Position numbers and translations under genes: made by a program
From: Mammaliicoccus sp. Dog046
GTDB lineage: Bacteria > Bacillota > Bacilli > Staphylococcales > Staphylococcaceae
DNA length: 64,000 bases
Assembly (NCBI RefSeq): GCF_034039665.1
Contig: NZ_CP120131.1
Location: forward strand, 186,001-250,000
Direction: 5' to 3'
Shown here: piece after piece, positions 9,238-18,216 of the stretch
Layout: every line of letters begins with the position of its first letter
Numbering within the stretch: position 1 is the first letter of the stretch
Notes under the pieces: generated by a model
Database searches by the model: none
Seen by the model: only the letters and a program-made list of their open reading frames with translations
Told to the model about the DNA's origin: nothing

Positions 9238-9774
9238 ATGCACGCAATGCAATATGAAATTAAGTTACCAGCGGACTATGATATGAAAATTATCAAAGAA
9301 AGAGTTAGAAAAAATGGCAATAAAACAGATGGTTTTGAAGATTTATTAGTCAAAGCATATTTAATTAAAGAAAAAGCATCTAATAAAATGAATAATGTGT
9401 ATGCACCATTATATTTATGGAAAAGTGAAGCAGGCATGAATCGTTTTATCTTTGATGGATATTATGACAATATTATTTCGTCATTTGGATGGCACGAAAT
9501 AAATATCGGTATTCCTTTTAAAATCAGTATAGATGAAAAAATAAAGAACAGTAATTATTTAATAGAAGAATATATAAGCATACAGCCATCATCAACAATG
9601 ACGAAGCTAAATATACAATCACAATTTAAAAATATTAATAATTGTTTGTCTGAAGTTATTATCTATAATCCGGAAAAGTGGAAGTTTGTTAAATTTTCCT
9701 TCGTAGATCAAATACCCAAAAATCTAGACCAGGGATTGGAATATTATAAAGTGTTGCATATATCTGAAAGCTGA
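9238..9774 (+). CDS. DUF4865 family protein of unknown function
   Basis: About 178 residues. The opening MHAMQYEIKLPADYDM and the YAPLYLWKSEAGMNRFIFDG segment match the DUF4865 pattern as I remember it; members are small cytosolic proteins of unknown function, often beside a LysR gene. There is no signal peptide or transmembrane helix. Of three in-frame starts (GTG 9229, ATG 9232, ATG 9238) the last has the best spacing to AAGGAG at 9224-9229. Divergent from the LysR regulator, which is its likely controller. No enzyme motif recognised. Confidence 0.75.
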   Translation: MHAMQYEIKLPADYDMKIIKERVRKNGNKTDGFEDLLVKAYLIKEKASNKMNNVYAPLYLWKSEAGMNRFIFDGYYDNIISSFGWHEINIGIPFKISIDEKIKNSNYLIEEYISIQPSSTMTKLNIQSQFKNINNCLSEVIIYNPEKWKFVKFSFVDQIPKNLDQGLEYYKVLHISES

Positions 9775-9933
9775 AATAACTATTAGAAAAGAGGATTTTA
9801 TTATTTGATGAGAATTATCATTACCTATTCAATTTATTCACCGTCCTAGTACTTTTCATAATTCAAATCATTCTCGATTTTTCATTTGATTTGGATTAAA
9901 ATGGAAGTGAATATTTTTATAAGAGGTGAACCA

Positions 9934-10809
9934 ATGGAACATGATTTTCATCGATTAATTGAATCGCTTATGAAACGCACAGAGTTAAGTCAGGATATCC
10001 TGCAAAAGTATGATAATTATAAAAAAGGTAAGGAGGGAGAAGAAAAGTTTTTAAAAGTATTACAGTCAATAAAAGGTCTGAACTACATTTACAATTTACA
10101 AATGAAGAACAGTTATCAATTTGATTTTATAGTGGTAACAGATCAATGTATTTATCAGTTTGAAATCAAGAATTATTCTGGTAATTACGAATATAGAAAT
10201 GGCAACTTAATTACACAGAATGACCTCGTTATTAAATATCCATTTGCACAATTAGATAGAAATGAACATTTTCTGAGACAAGTTCTAAAGTCTCTCAATA
10301 TACACCACAAAGTTAAGAGTTATGTCGTTTTTACTAATGACTACTTTCGAATGACTGGAGACACCGATACGAGCTTTATGATATTCCCCACGCAATTAAA
10401 CTACCTTAAGCAACTTTTACTAAATTCTACCTATGAACAAACTCACTCACTTACAACTTCCTTAAAAAATCTCAATCAACCTTTTAACCACGACTACTAT
10501 ATCCGACCAAATTATCAATTTGAAAATGTTAAACCCGGTATTCGCTGTACCCATTGTTTGAACATTATTGAATACGAATTAGAATATAAGAAAAAAGAAG
10601 TGACCTGCCATTTTTGTAAGGAAAAGTCTAATAGAAAAGCATTAATATTGAATACGTTAAATGAGTTGTTTCTAATTAAAGGAGAACCATTTACGATGAG
10701 GGAAGCGAGAATATGGTGTAACGGAATACATCGAAATTCCCTTGCTGCAATAATAAAAGGGAACTTTAAAGCTAAACGACACAATAAAACAATTGTCTAT
10801 TATAAATAG
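9934..10809 (+). CDS. NERD nuclease-domain protein with zinc ribbon
   Basis: About 291 residues. The NERD (nuclease-related) domain occupies roughly 30-150: KKGKEGEEKFLKVL, then FDFIVVTDQCIYQFEIKNY, which carries the Asp and the E-x-K of a PD-(D/E)xK-like fold. A C4 zinc ribbon follows (CTHC and CHFC), then a C-terminal region of about 60 residues that may be a DNA-binding domain. NERD proteins are suspected DNA- or RNA-processing factors; function here is unknown. ATG 9934 is preferred over 9886 because AGAGGTG sits 5 bases upstream. Downstream lies the longest 52-bp repeat array, between this gene and convergent htsC. Confidence 0.78.
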   Translation: MEHDFHRLIESLMKRTELSQDILQKYDNYKKGKEGEEKFLKVLQSIKGLNYIYNLQMKNSYQFDFIVVTDQCIYQFEIKNYSGNYEYRNGNLITQNDLVIKYPFAQLDRNEHFLRQVLKSLNIHHKVKSYVVFTNDYFRMTGDTDTSFMIFPTQLNYLKQLLLNSTYEQTHSLTTSLKNLNQPFNHDYYIRPNYQFENVKPGIRCTHCLNIIEYELEYKKKEVTCHFCKEKSNRKALILNTLNELFLIKGEPFTMREARIWCNGIHRNSLAAIIKGNFKAKRHNKTIVYYK

Positions 10810-10815
10810 AGAAAA

Positions 10816-11214
10816 GATATCGTGCGATTAGGTATGAAACGCACGAAGAGTTGAGGTGTAGAGCCGAGATATCGTGCGATTAGGTGTGAATCGCACGAAG
10901 ACTTAAGGTGTAGAGCCGAGATATCGTGCGATTAGGTATGAATCGCACGAAGACTTAAGGTGTAGTGCTGAGATATCGTGCGATTAGGTATGAAACGCAC
11001 GAAGAGTTGAGGTGTAGAGCTGAGATATCGTGCGATTGGGTGTGAATCGCACGAAGACTTTAAGGTTAGAGCCGAGATATCGTGCGATTAGGTATGAATC
11101 GCACGAAGAGTTGAGGTGTAGAGCTGAGATATCGTGCGATTAGGTATGAATCGCACGAAGACTTAAGGTGTAGTGCTGAGATATCGTGCGATTAGGTATG
11201 AAACGCACGATATC
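10816..11214. repeat. 52-bp hairpin repeat array (8 units)
   Basis: Units start at 10816, 10868, 10920, 10972, 11024, 11076, 11128 and 11180. Seven end in CGCACGAAGA. The eighth ends CGCACGATATC, giving a longer stem. Internal units vary at a few positions (AGGTGTG or AGGTATG, AATCGC or AAACGC, AGACTT or AGAGTT). Confidence 0.95.
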
Positions 11215-11242
11215 TCCCTCTCTAAACCTCAATTTAAAATAG

Positions 11243-11277
11243 AACCACCCCGGACATAACGCTGTCCGGGGTGGTTT
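11243..11277 (-). terminator. Terminator of the hts operon
   Basis: AACCACCCCGGACA pairs perfectly with TGTCCGGGGTGGTT around a short loop, just behind the htsC stop codon. It shares its stem with the mae terminator. Confidence 0.85.
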
Positions 11278-11280
11278 CAT

Positions 11281-12264
11281 TTATTTTCTACTTTTAATTA
11301 ACAAATACATAAAGAATGGTGAACCGATTAATGCAGTGAAGACGCCTGCTGGGATTTCTTTTGGTAAGAAGAGTGTACGTCCTATTAAGTCACTGAGTAA
11401 TAAAATGATTGCACCGATGATGGCGCTGTACAACATTCGGTTCTTGAATTGATGTCCACCTAGCTTCAATGCGATATGTGGTGCGATTAATCCTACAAAT
11501 TGTATGCCACCTACATAACTCATTGATATACCGATGAGGATACTCATCGATAATAGTGCAATGATGGATATGTATTGATATGAATTTCCTAATGCAAAGG
11601 ATAGGTTTCTGCCTAAGTAATGTATATCGAATGAACGTGCATAATATAATAGTACGAACATTGTTATAAATAAGATGATACTAATAATGAGTACTTGATA
11701 GTATTCAGCTTGATGTACAGACCCTGTCATCCAAATTTGTGCCTGTGCGCTTCTTTTATTGCTCGTTAAGATTAAGAACATAACGAGGGATTGGCATAGT
11801 ATATTGAAACTGATTCCAATTAATATAAGTCGATCGCGTTTGTAGCTTTTTCTTAATGCTAAAAAGTACAATAATGCAGTCATAATCATTGCGCCTAATA
11901 ATGAAAAGATAGGCTGGAATGACATTGGTAATAACAGTGCTTCAGTACTTGTTGTTAATACAATTAAGAATATTAATGAACCGACGTTAGCGCCTTGAGA
12001 AATACCAATAACATCTGGAGATGCAAGTGGGTTCTTCGTGATGAACTGTAACACACATCCTGCAATACCAAGTGCTGCACCGGTTACGATAGCAAGTAAG
12101 ACTCTCGGTAGTCTTAAAGTATTAACGACTAAATTTGTATATGGATCTGATAGTTTGAATAAACCGCTTAATACATTTTGGGGTGCGATGAAACTCTCCC
12201 CAAACATTAATGTAAGTAGGGTGGTTAACATGAGTATGAGGACGAGTATAGATAATTTCTTCAT
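11281..12264 (-). CDS. htsC: Staphyloferrin A ABC importer permease, FecCD family
   Basis: 327 residues, strongly hydrophobic with about nine or ten membrane segments. The FecCD family loops are visible (LRLPRVLLAIVTGAALG near the N-terminus, VGGIQFVGLIAPHIAL and the C-terminal LFLPKEIPAGVFTALIG). It forms a membrane channel with the other permease. It is the last gene of htsABC, starting 4 bases inside htsB. No ATPase gene is present; in staphylococci FhuC serves several siderophore importers, so a shared ATPase elsewhere is expected (known for Hts, inferred here). Confidence 0.9.
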   Translation of the reverse strand: MKKLSILVLILMLTTLLTLMFGESFIAPQNVLSGLFKLSDPYTNLVVNTLRLPRVLLAIVTGAALGIAGCVLQFITKNPLASPDVIGISQGANVGSLIFLIVLTTSTEALLLPMSFQPIFSLLGAMIMTALLYFLALRKSYKRDRLILIGISFNILCQSLVMFLILTSNKRSAQAQIWMTGSVHQAEYYQVLIISIILFITMFVLLYYARSFDIHYLGRNLSFALGNSYQYISIIALLSMSILIGISMSYVGGIQFVGLIAPHIALKLGGHQFKNRMLYSAIIGAIILLLSDLIGRTLFLPKEIPAGVFTALIGSPFFMYLLIKSRK

Positions 12265-13259
12265 TCTGTTAACTCCTTACGATTTAAAATTAAATAAATA
12301 AATATAGGTGTGCCTATCAATGCAGTCGTAATGCCTACAGGTAACTCTCTTGGCATTAATAAATAACGACTGAGTATGTCACTGAGTAATAACAAACATC
12401 CACCTAATATTCCGGACAATGGAATAACAATAAAGTGATTATGTGATTTACAAATTAACTTTGCAATATGTGGTGTGATTAGTCCAATGAATGCAATTGG
12501 ACCTGCAAGTGCAACGGCAGAGCCACTGAGTAATACAACGCCAATCATCGTAAAGACTTTGATAGATAATATTTTAGCACCAAGTCCTTTTAAAGCGTCA
12601 TCACTTAACATATATAAATTAAGTGGTTTAGCCATATAGAAGGAGATGATAATACCCCCGACAATAAATGGCCAAATATACATTAAGATATTGATATGTT
12701 TATTTGCGACAGAGCCATTTAACCAATAAATAATATCCTCGATTGCTGATTCGTTATATATCAGCATTCCTTGCGTGATTGCCATACAAAATGCACTAAT
12801 ACTTGCCCCAAACAATGTAAGTTCCATCGCATTGAAAGGTTTAAAAGGTATCGTAGTTGCAAGGATAATCAAAGTAGCGATGATGATTGTACCGATAAAG
12901 GCCATAAACGCTTGTTGGAATACACCATTAATGCCAAAACCAACAGTCGCAATGACAACCATTAAACTTGCACCACTGTTGACCCCCATAATACTAGGGC
13001 TTGCAAACGGGTTTCGTGTAATGGTTTGGATCATCACACCACTAATACCCATTAAAACACCGACAACCCCGCCCAAAATTGCGCGAGGTAGTCTTAATCG
13101 TGTTAGTACACGTTGGTCTTTAACGGTTTCACCATTCACAAAGTGGTTCCAAATATCCATAAATGAGAAGTGTTTATAACCTAACATCATACTCAAAATG
13201 AATAGTAAAAAGAACAACCCTGTGAATAATACAAACCACCAAAGGTATTTATTTTTCAC
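12261..13259 (-). CDS. htsB: Staphyloferrin A ABC importer permease, FecCD family
   Basis: 332 residues. FecCD permease with LRLPRAILGGVVGVLMG, SPSIMGVNSGA and VALAGPIAFIGLITPHIA loops and about ten membrane segments. It pairs with the product of the downstream permease gene in the Hts importer and overlaps htsA by 11 bases and htsC by 4. The B/C labels follow gene order after htsA. Confidence 0.9.
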   Translation of the reverse strand: MKNKYLWWFVLFTGLFFLLFILSMMLGYKHFSFMDIWNHFVNGETVKDQRVLTRLRLPRAILGGVVGVLMGISGVMIQTITRNPFASPSIMGVNSGASLMVVIATVGFGINGVFQQAFMAFIGTIIIATLIILATTIPFKPFNAMELTLFGASISAFCMAITQGMLIYNESAIEDIIYWLNGSVANKHINILMYIWPFIVGGIIISFYMAKPLNLYMLSDDALKGLGAKILSIKVFTMIGVVLLSGSAVALAGPIAFIGLITPHIAKLICKSHNHFIVIPLSGILGGCLLLLSDILSRYLLMPRELPVGITTALIGTPIFIYLILNRKELTE

Positions 13260-14178
13260 TTAACTTTTCCTTTAAGTCATCAATCATCATGTTTGCAGAT
13301 AACACACCACCGGAAGTGTTCCAAACAGCGTCATCTACTTTATAAACATGGCCTTTTTTAGAAGCATTTAAATCTTTAAATGCTGGGTCATTAACCCATT
13401 CTTTTTCTAAATCTGAGACTTTCTTATCTTCACCTTGGAAAGTGAAGTAGAATAAGTTGTCGCCATCCATTGCTTTAATACGTTCTTTAGTTACACCTTT
13501 TTCAGCGAAGTCATTTTTATCTTGGCCTTTAGGACGCTTAATACCTAATTCGTCTAATATAACACCTGAGAATGTATCTTTATGATAAATACGAACGTCT
13601 CCAGGCATGAATCTTACCATAGACACAGATTGATTGGCTTTATCGCCAATTTCTTTTTTAGCTTTTTCAACATGTTTATCGTAATTAGCTAATACTTCTT
13701 TACCTTTATCTTCTTTGTTTAATGCTTTCGCATAAAGTTTGAAGTTGTTCTTCCAATCGCCACGTAACTCATCAGAGAATACAGTAGGTGCGATTTCTGA
13801 AAGTTTCTTATATTGTGCTTCTTGACGGAATTTATTACCGATAATTAAATCTGGTTTCAATTTAGCGATTTCTTCTAAATTGATTTCACTTTCTCCACCA
13901 ACAGGTTTAATGCCTTTATATTTTTTCTCTAAATGTTTATACCAAGGGTTACCTGAATATGAATTAGCTGCACCAACTGGCTTCACGCCCATTGATACGA
14001 CTGCCTCAGTACCTTCGTTCGTTAAAACAACAACACGTTTAGGATCTTTAGGTACTTTCGTTGTTCCCATCGCGTGTTTTACTTCTTTTGTTTCTTTACT
14101 TGAAGATTGTTCTTGCTTACTTCCACAAGCAGCTAACATAACAACCATTATTAATAGAACTGATAAAAGCTTCTTCAT
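13249..14178 (-). CDS. htsA: Staphyloferrin A receptor lipoprotein
   Basis: About 309 residues. The signal peptide ends in lipobox LAAC, so it is anchored outside the membrane. The mature part is a class III siderophore-binding protein. Stretches such as KRVVVLTNEGTEA, LRGDWKNNFKLYAKA, SMVRFMPGDVRIYHKDTFSG and the C-terminal WNTSGGVLSANMM closely resemble what I recall of S. aureus HtsA, including the Arg-rich ligand positions. The longer frame starts at 14196, but ATG 14178 has GAGGTTAGATTC before it and gives a proper signal peptide. Its own promoter and Fur box lie upstream, so uptake is switched separately from synthesis. Confidence 0.93.
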   Translation of the reverse strand: MKKLLSVLLIMVVMLAACGSKQEQSSSKETKEVKHAMGTTKVPKDPKRVVVLTNEGTEAVVSMGVKPVGAANSYSGNPWYKHLEKKYKGIKPVGGESEINLEEIAKLKPDLIIGNKFRQEAQYKKLSEIAPTVFSDELRGDWKNNFKLYAKALNKEDKGKEVLANYDKHVEKAKKEIGDKANQSVSMVRFMPGDVRIYHKDTFSGVILDELGIKRPKGQDKNDFAEKGVTKERIKAMDGDNLFYFTFQGEDKKVSDLEKEWVNDPAFKDLNASKKGHVYKVDDAVWNTSGGVLSANMMIDDLKEKLSEK

Positions 14179-14212
14179 GAATCTAACCTCTTTCATTTAT
14201 AGTTATAAAAAC

Positions 14213-14231
14213 GATAATGATATTCATTTTC
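14213..14231 (-). promoter_or_regulatory. Fur box before htsA
   Basis: On the minus strand GAAAATGAATATCATTATC matches the classical 19-bp Fur box at 17 of 19 positions. It lies directly downstream of the -10 box, a repressing position. Confidence 0.88.
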
Positions 14232-14232
14232 A

Positions 14233-14260
14233 ATTATAAAACGCTATCATTTTTTGTCAA
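14233..14260 (-). promoter_or_regulatory. Sigma-A promoter of htsABC
   Basis: TTGACA (14255-14260) and TATAAT (14233-14238) on the minus strand are separated by 16 bases. Both boxes are consensus. Confidence 0.88.
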
Positions 14261-14269
14261 TGGCATTTT

Positions 14270-15394
14270 CTAAATATATTGAATAATTGGAAGTTGATGA
14301 GATAAAAATTGTAAATGACTAATATCGTATCCGTAACTGCCTGCTAATTTAAAGACAACCCAATCTCCGGTTTGTATATGTTTGACTTTATAAGGAGGGC
14401 CGAAGACGTCATTAGGTGTACAAAGTTTACCTGACAAAGTAACCGTTTCATTTGTGACTTCTTTTATTCTATCACGATTATCATGCATAGATAAAATTTC
14501 GAAAGGTTGATGATGATTCCATGCCTTTGGAAATCTAAAATGATTTGTACCACCGTTTAACAATACGAAATATTCATTGTGCATTTGTTTAATATCAAAA
14601 ACATGAGCAGCATAATATCCGATAGGTGCTGTGATAAATCGACCTAATTCAAATGTTAATGTTGGAAGGTGATGTATACGCGTTGCAAAATAATCAAAGT
14701 CAAACGCTTTCTGTTCACTATAATCGATGCCGATACCGCCACCAACATTAATCACATAGTCTTCTGGTAAATAAGATTGATATTGATTTGTATATTCAAT
14801 AGCATGGTGGATAAATTGCACATGTGCGTCTTCATCTAAATTATTACTCATTGAATGGAAGTGGAAACCAATAAATGTGATGTGTTCAGATTGTTCACAT
14901 ATACGAATGGCTTCATCAATATCTGTATCAGGCATACCAAATTGCGTTGGCACTCCGGCCATTTTTAAAGTAGCTGTAGATTCAATGTCACTTAAATTAA
15001 TGCGTATCATCACATTGATATGTTGTGTTGTATTCGTTAATAAAGTTTGCAAGCTATCTAATTCGAATAAACTTTCAATTTGTATAGATTGTACATGTGC
15101 CTCTAGAGCATAAGATAAATCTGAAGTCGTCTTCACTGGTCCGCCATATATAATGGGTACTTCGTTAGAAATAGATCTTACTTTCTCTATTTCTCCAGGG
15201 GATGCAACTTCAAATCCGGACACATAGTTAACCAATGTTTCTAGAATTTTTAAATTAGAATTTGCTTTTACAGCATAATAGATGTCGTGATTCGTAACAG
15301 ATCTGATCCAATTGATGCGTCTTTCTAATTCTGTTAAGTCATAAATGTAATAATCCGTATTGGTGTCTTGAAGTGATGATTTGATTCTATCCAT
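14270..15394 (-). CDS. sfaC: PLP-dependent racemase/decarboxylase-fold enzyme of staphyloferrin A synthesis
   Basis: 374 residues, fold type III (alanine racemase/ornithine decarboxylase-like). The PLP lysine is Lys43 in YYAVKANSN; NVGGGIGIDY binds phosphate and SGKLCTPNDVF resembles the decarboxylase Cys-x-x-x-Asp region. In S. aureus the locus enzyme SfaC is thought to supply D-ornithine; SbnH of the staphyloferrin B pathway is a decarboxylase of similar fold. Absence of the other sbn genes and the HtsA-type receptor next door favour the sfaC assignment. It overlaps the exporter gene by 8 bases and is last in the synthesis operon. Confidence 0.78.
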   Translation of the reverse strand: MDRIKSSLQDTNTDYYIYDLTELERRINWIRSVTNHDIYYAVKANSNLKILETLVNYVSGFEVASPGEIEKVRSISNEVPIIYGGPVKTTSDLSYALEAHVQSIQIESLFELDSLQTLLTNTTQHINVMIRINLSDIESTATLKMAGVPTQFGMPDTDIDEAIRICEQSEHITFIGFHFHSMSNNLDEDAHVQFIHHAIEYTNQYQSYLPEDYVINVGGGIGIDYSEQKAFDFDYFATRIHHLPTLTFELGRFITAPIGYYAAHVFDIKQMHNEYFVLLNGGTNHFRFPKAWNHHQPFEILSMHDNRDRIKEVTNETVTLSGKLCTPNDVFGPPYKVKHIQTGDWVVFKLAGSYGYDISHLQFLSHQLPIIQYI

Positions 15395-16547
15395 ATTGAT
15401 TCTCCTTTTTAATCATGAGTGAAACGAAAAGCAGTGATAGCAGTAAGCCACATATCATTGTGAGATAAACCATGTTTAATCCTAAATGTTCAAAGACGAA
15501 ACTCAATAATATGCCTCCAAGTGGTATAAATCCTTTATCCATCATTGATATAGATAAGACAGAACCTCTATATTGGGCATCAACATATTTCTGGACGAGT
15601 ATGCGGTTGGTCGTTCTAAAGGCTTGAGAGACTAATCCCATAAACAATAAGACAATCGCATATAAATATGTTTGTTGAATAAACATCAATAAAACAATCG
15701 TAACAATAAATAGTATTGACCAAATCCATAAGCATTTTATGCTCGTCAATTTGCTTGAACGCATAAAGATACATAATATAATGATCGAACCTGCAGCAAT
15801 CATTGCTGTAAACAAGGAATAAATCATTGTTTGTTTATCAAATGATGCATCAACAATACTAGGTAAGATGATCGTATATGAAAACCCAAATAGCATTGCG
15901 CACACGCTAGATAACATAAGAAAAACGATGATAGGTTGTGTCTTTAAATAGGACCAGATTTTGTGTTTTGTTTTATTACGCTGATGAACTTCTGGTAACT
16001 GTTGATTTAACAATATGACACATATACTTCCTATGATAGGTAATGACAGTACAAAGTTTGGATTGATGCTTGTTAACAATAATCCTCCAATAAAAGGACC
16101 AATCAATCGTGAAATATTTAATATCAGTGCATTTAGACTGATTGCTTTATGAAGTTTATCAGCTGTGACAAAGCTTTGTATTAAAGCGTTTCTCTGCACG
16201 GTATCTATCGCTTGGAAGAATGACCGAACCATGACGCATAAGAGAATGATCCAAATGTTCCATGATTGTACGAAAGCACTCACAATACATATAGTTAAAA
16301 CAATATTAGCAATGTGAATGATATACATTAATTTTGTGGAACGGACGGTATCAATGATCTTACCTATGATAAATGCGAATGCAAGTTGTGGCATAAGTCG
16401 TGCAAAGTTAATATACGCGATGAAAACAGCACTACCTGTTAATTGTAGTGTAATCCAGTTGAGGGCAATGATATCCATCCAATCGATTGTACGAGCAATA
16501 CACTGAGCGCTTATAAATCGACGGTAAGGATTAAACTTTAATATCAT
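15387..16547 (-). CDS. sfaA: MFS exporter, probably for staphyloferrin A
   Basis: 386 residues with about 12 hydrophobic segments, typical of major facilitator transporters of the siderophore or drug efflux type. The N-terminal half has the RLMPQLAFAFIIGKIIDT loop in place of motif A. It lies inside the biosynthetic operon, overlapping the upstream synthetase gene by 17 bases and the PLP enzyme gene by 8, so export of the product is its natural job; S. aureus SfaA does this. Substrate is inferred from context. Confidence 0.82.
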   Translation of the reverse strand: MILKFNPYRRFISAQCIARTIDWMDIIALNWITLQLTGSAVFIAYINFARLMPQLAFAFIIGKIIDTVRSTKLMYIIHIANIVLTICIVSAFVQSWNIWIILLCVMVRSFFQAIDTVQRNALIQSFVTADKLHKAISLNALILNISRLIGPFIGGLLLTSINPNFVLSLPIIGSICVILLNQQLPEVHQRNKTKHKIWSYLKTQPIIVFLMLSSVCAMLFGFSYTIILPSIVDASFDKQTMIYSLFTAMIAAGSIIILCIFMRSSKLTSIKCLWIWSILFIVTIVLLMFIQQTYLYAIVLLFMGLVSQAFRTTNRILVQKYVDAQYRGSVLSISMMDKGFIPLGGILLSFVFEHLGLNMVYLTMICGLLLSLLFVSLMIKKENQYG

Positions 16548-18216
16548 CGTTCATCAATAAAGGATTATGTCTCTGTACATAAATATCTTGCTTCTCAGTA
16601 GAAACACGCATTGTTAATAGTGCTTTCTCGTTTATCGTCTCAGTGTAGAATGCATGTTTGTCTGCTTCAGTATGTTGTATATTCTGTTGTTGTAATTGCT
16701 CAAATACATGATCAAATGTAGTTTTTATCTTTTGCCATAATAATGTTTCGTCATATTTATAGTCAGCACTAAAGTGACGAACAAGTGTATTTAAATGATT
16801 GCTGATTAAAGTGTTTTGAACTTTTTCATACATGCCTTCAGTTGTTGCTCTCGTTAAAGCATTACTCAAGTCTAACCATGCAGGGATGCGCGTGTCATCA
16901 ATGCGCAATCCTCCAAAATCTCGTACATGTAATCGTTGAGGTGTACCATTGATAAATTCAAAGGACATATTTTGAAGGTGTGCTTCTAAACCAATTCCAT
17001 ATTTCGTCATCAGTGTGAGTGTTGTCTCAACTAATATTGAAATATATTGTTCGAACCAGTCGATAGGTGATTGATGAATAGACGCAGTTTCAATTAAGTC
17101 TGTATATACTTTTCGATGATGTTCGTTGAATTCAAATAAACATGTCGCTGCATATAATTGAGACTGTGTTGTTAAATATTGCGTATTATTTTCTCTTAAA
17201 ATAAATGATAAGTTGCGTTGTTTATCTTCGGTGTCATGAATATAAGTCATACCACCATATTCTAATACAGGTAAACTGATTTCGTTTAAACGTTCATCAG
17301 TACGATAAATATATTTGAAGTAGTCACCAATTGTTTTAGAGTTGATAATACTGTTATTACTGATAGAGCGTATTGTAGATGTCATTTGAGCATTTACAGG
17401 CAATTTAATAATTGGCGTCATATCATCTAACGGACAGACTGTTCTAAATGATGATGTACTTTTAACGAGGCCGCCTTTATGCGCGAGCACGATGATATCA
17501 CCTTGTTCAATTTCATCTTTATAAATATTGCGTATCACATGTTCGAACTGATAAGGGTGAACAGGAATAAGATCATAACCTTCAGGAATTTCTCCTGTAT
17601 AACCGCTAAATTTCGCAAGCGTTTGTATTTCAGAAGTTTCTAAGTTGTTGTATAGAAATCCTTGTTTGACGAGTAACCAATTCAATTTGAAAGCTTGATT
17701 ATATTCAGGTGCATATTGCATCACTTCATTGAAAGTTAAGCCTAATTTTGTCTTTGCACAAGGGTGAATGTTATGCCCTGTAATGACATATTGCTCACTC
17801 TTTAATAATGGATGATCACTCTTTGGCATTTGAGAACAATGTATGAAACTAAGTGCTTGGTTTATAAGGTGATTCTCGATTTCGACTTTTAATAATTGAT
17901 AATCGTACTGCATCTGATTGTATTGATTTAACCAATCTATCAAGTGAAGCGGATCGAGCACTTCAATATGTTGTGCATTCGCATTAACATAAATACGTTG
18001 ATACGTATGCGTGTATTCTATGAATGTATCTTCGTTTACGTACAATGTGAAGTGATCGCCACGTTTAACCACATTTTGTATAGGATGTGTCTGTTCTTCA
18101 ATCAAACAGGCCATCATTTTTGAAAAGGTAATATCAATACTATTTTGAATGCAACGTTGTATATATTGACGGTCAAACTGTTCTGAGTGGGCATAAACAT
18201 CCTTAGTCCAATTCAT
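16531..18216 (-). CDS. NIS siderophore synthetase (IucA/IucC family), second in operon
   Basis: 561 residues. IucA/IucC enzymes join citrate to an amine through an adenylated carboxylate. Visible are the ATP-binding HPCAKTKLGL near 163-172, a central STSSFRTVCPLDD segment, a TSTIRSISN segment and, in the FhuF-like C-terminal part, GIGLEAHLQNM and VRDFGGLRID. Staphyloferrin A needs two such enzymes (SfaB and SfaD); I cannot say which this is. ATG 18216 follows AAGGAGG at a spacing of about 8 and overlaps the first synthetase gene by 14 bases. Confidence 0.87.
   Translation of the reverse strand: MNWTKDVYAHSEQFDRQYIQRCIQNSIDITFSKMMACLIEEQTHPIQNVVKRGDHFTLYVNEDTFIEYTHTYQRIYVNANAQHIEVLDPLHLIDWLNQYNQMQYDYQLLKVEIENHLINQALSFIHCSQMPKSDHPLLKSEQYVITGHNIHPCAKTKLGLTFNEVMQYAPEYNQAFKLNWLLVKQGFLYNNLETSEIQTLAKFSGYTGEIPEGYDLIPVHPYQFEHVIRNIYKDEIEQGDIIVLAHKGGLVKSTSSFRTVCPLDDMTPIIKLPVNAQMTSTIRSISNNSIINSKTIGDYFKYIYRTDERLNEISLPVLEYGGMTYIHDTEDKQRNLSFILRENNTQYLTTQSQLYAATCLFEFNEHHRKVYTDLIETASIHQSPIDWFEQYISILVETTLTLMTKYGIGLEAHLQNMSFEFINGTPQRLHVRDFGGLRIDDTRIPAWLDLSNALTRATTEGMYEKVQNTLISNHLNTLVRHFSADYKYDETLLWQKIKTTFDHVFEQLQQQNIQHTEADKHAFYTETINEKALLTMRVSTEKQDIYVQRHNPLLMNDDIKV

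Noticed and set aside
5125..11214. CRISPR array
   Set aside because: Units are near-identical over their whole length with no unique spacers, and no cas genes are present.
14270..15394. SbnH-type decarboxylase of staphyloferrin B
   Set aside because: Only two NIS synthetases and no sbnA/sbnB genes are present and the receptor is HtsA-like, so the staphyloferrin A reading is better.
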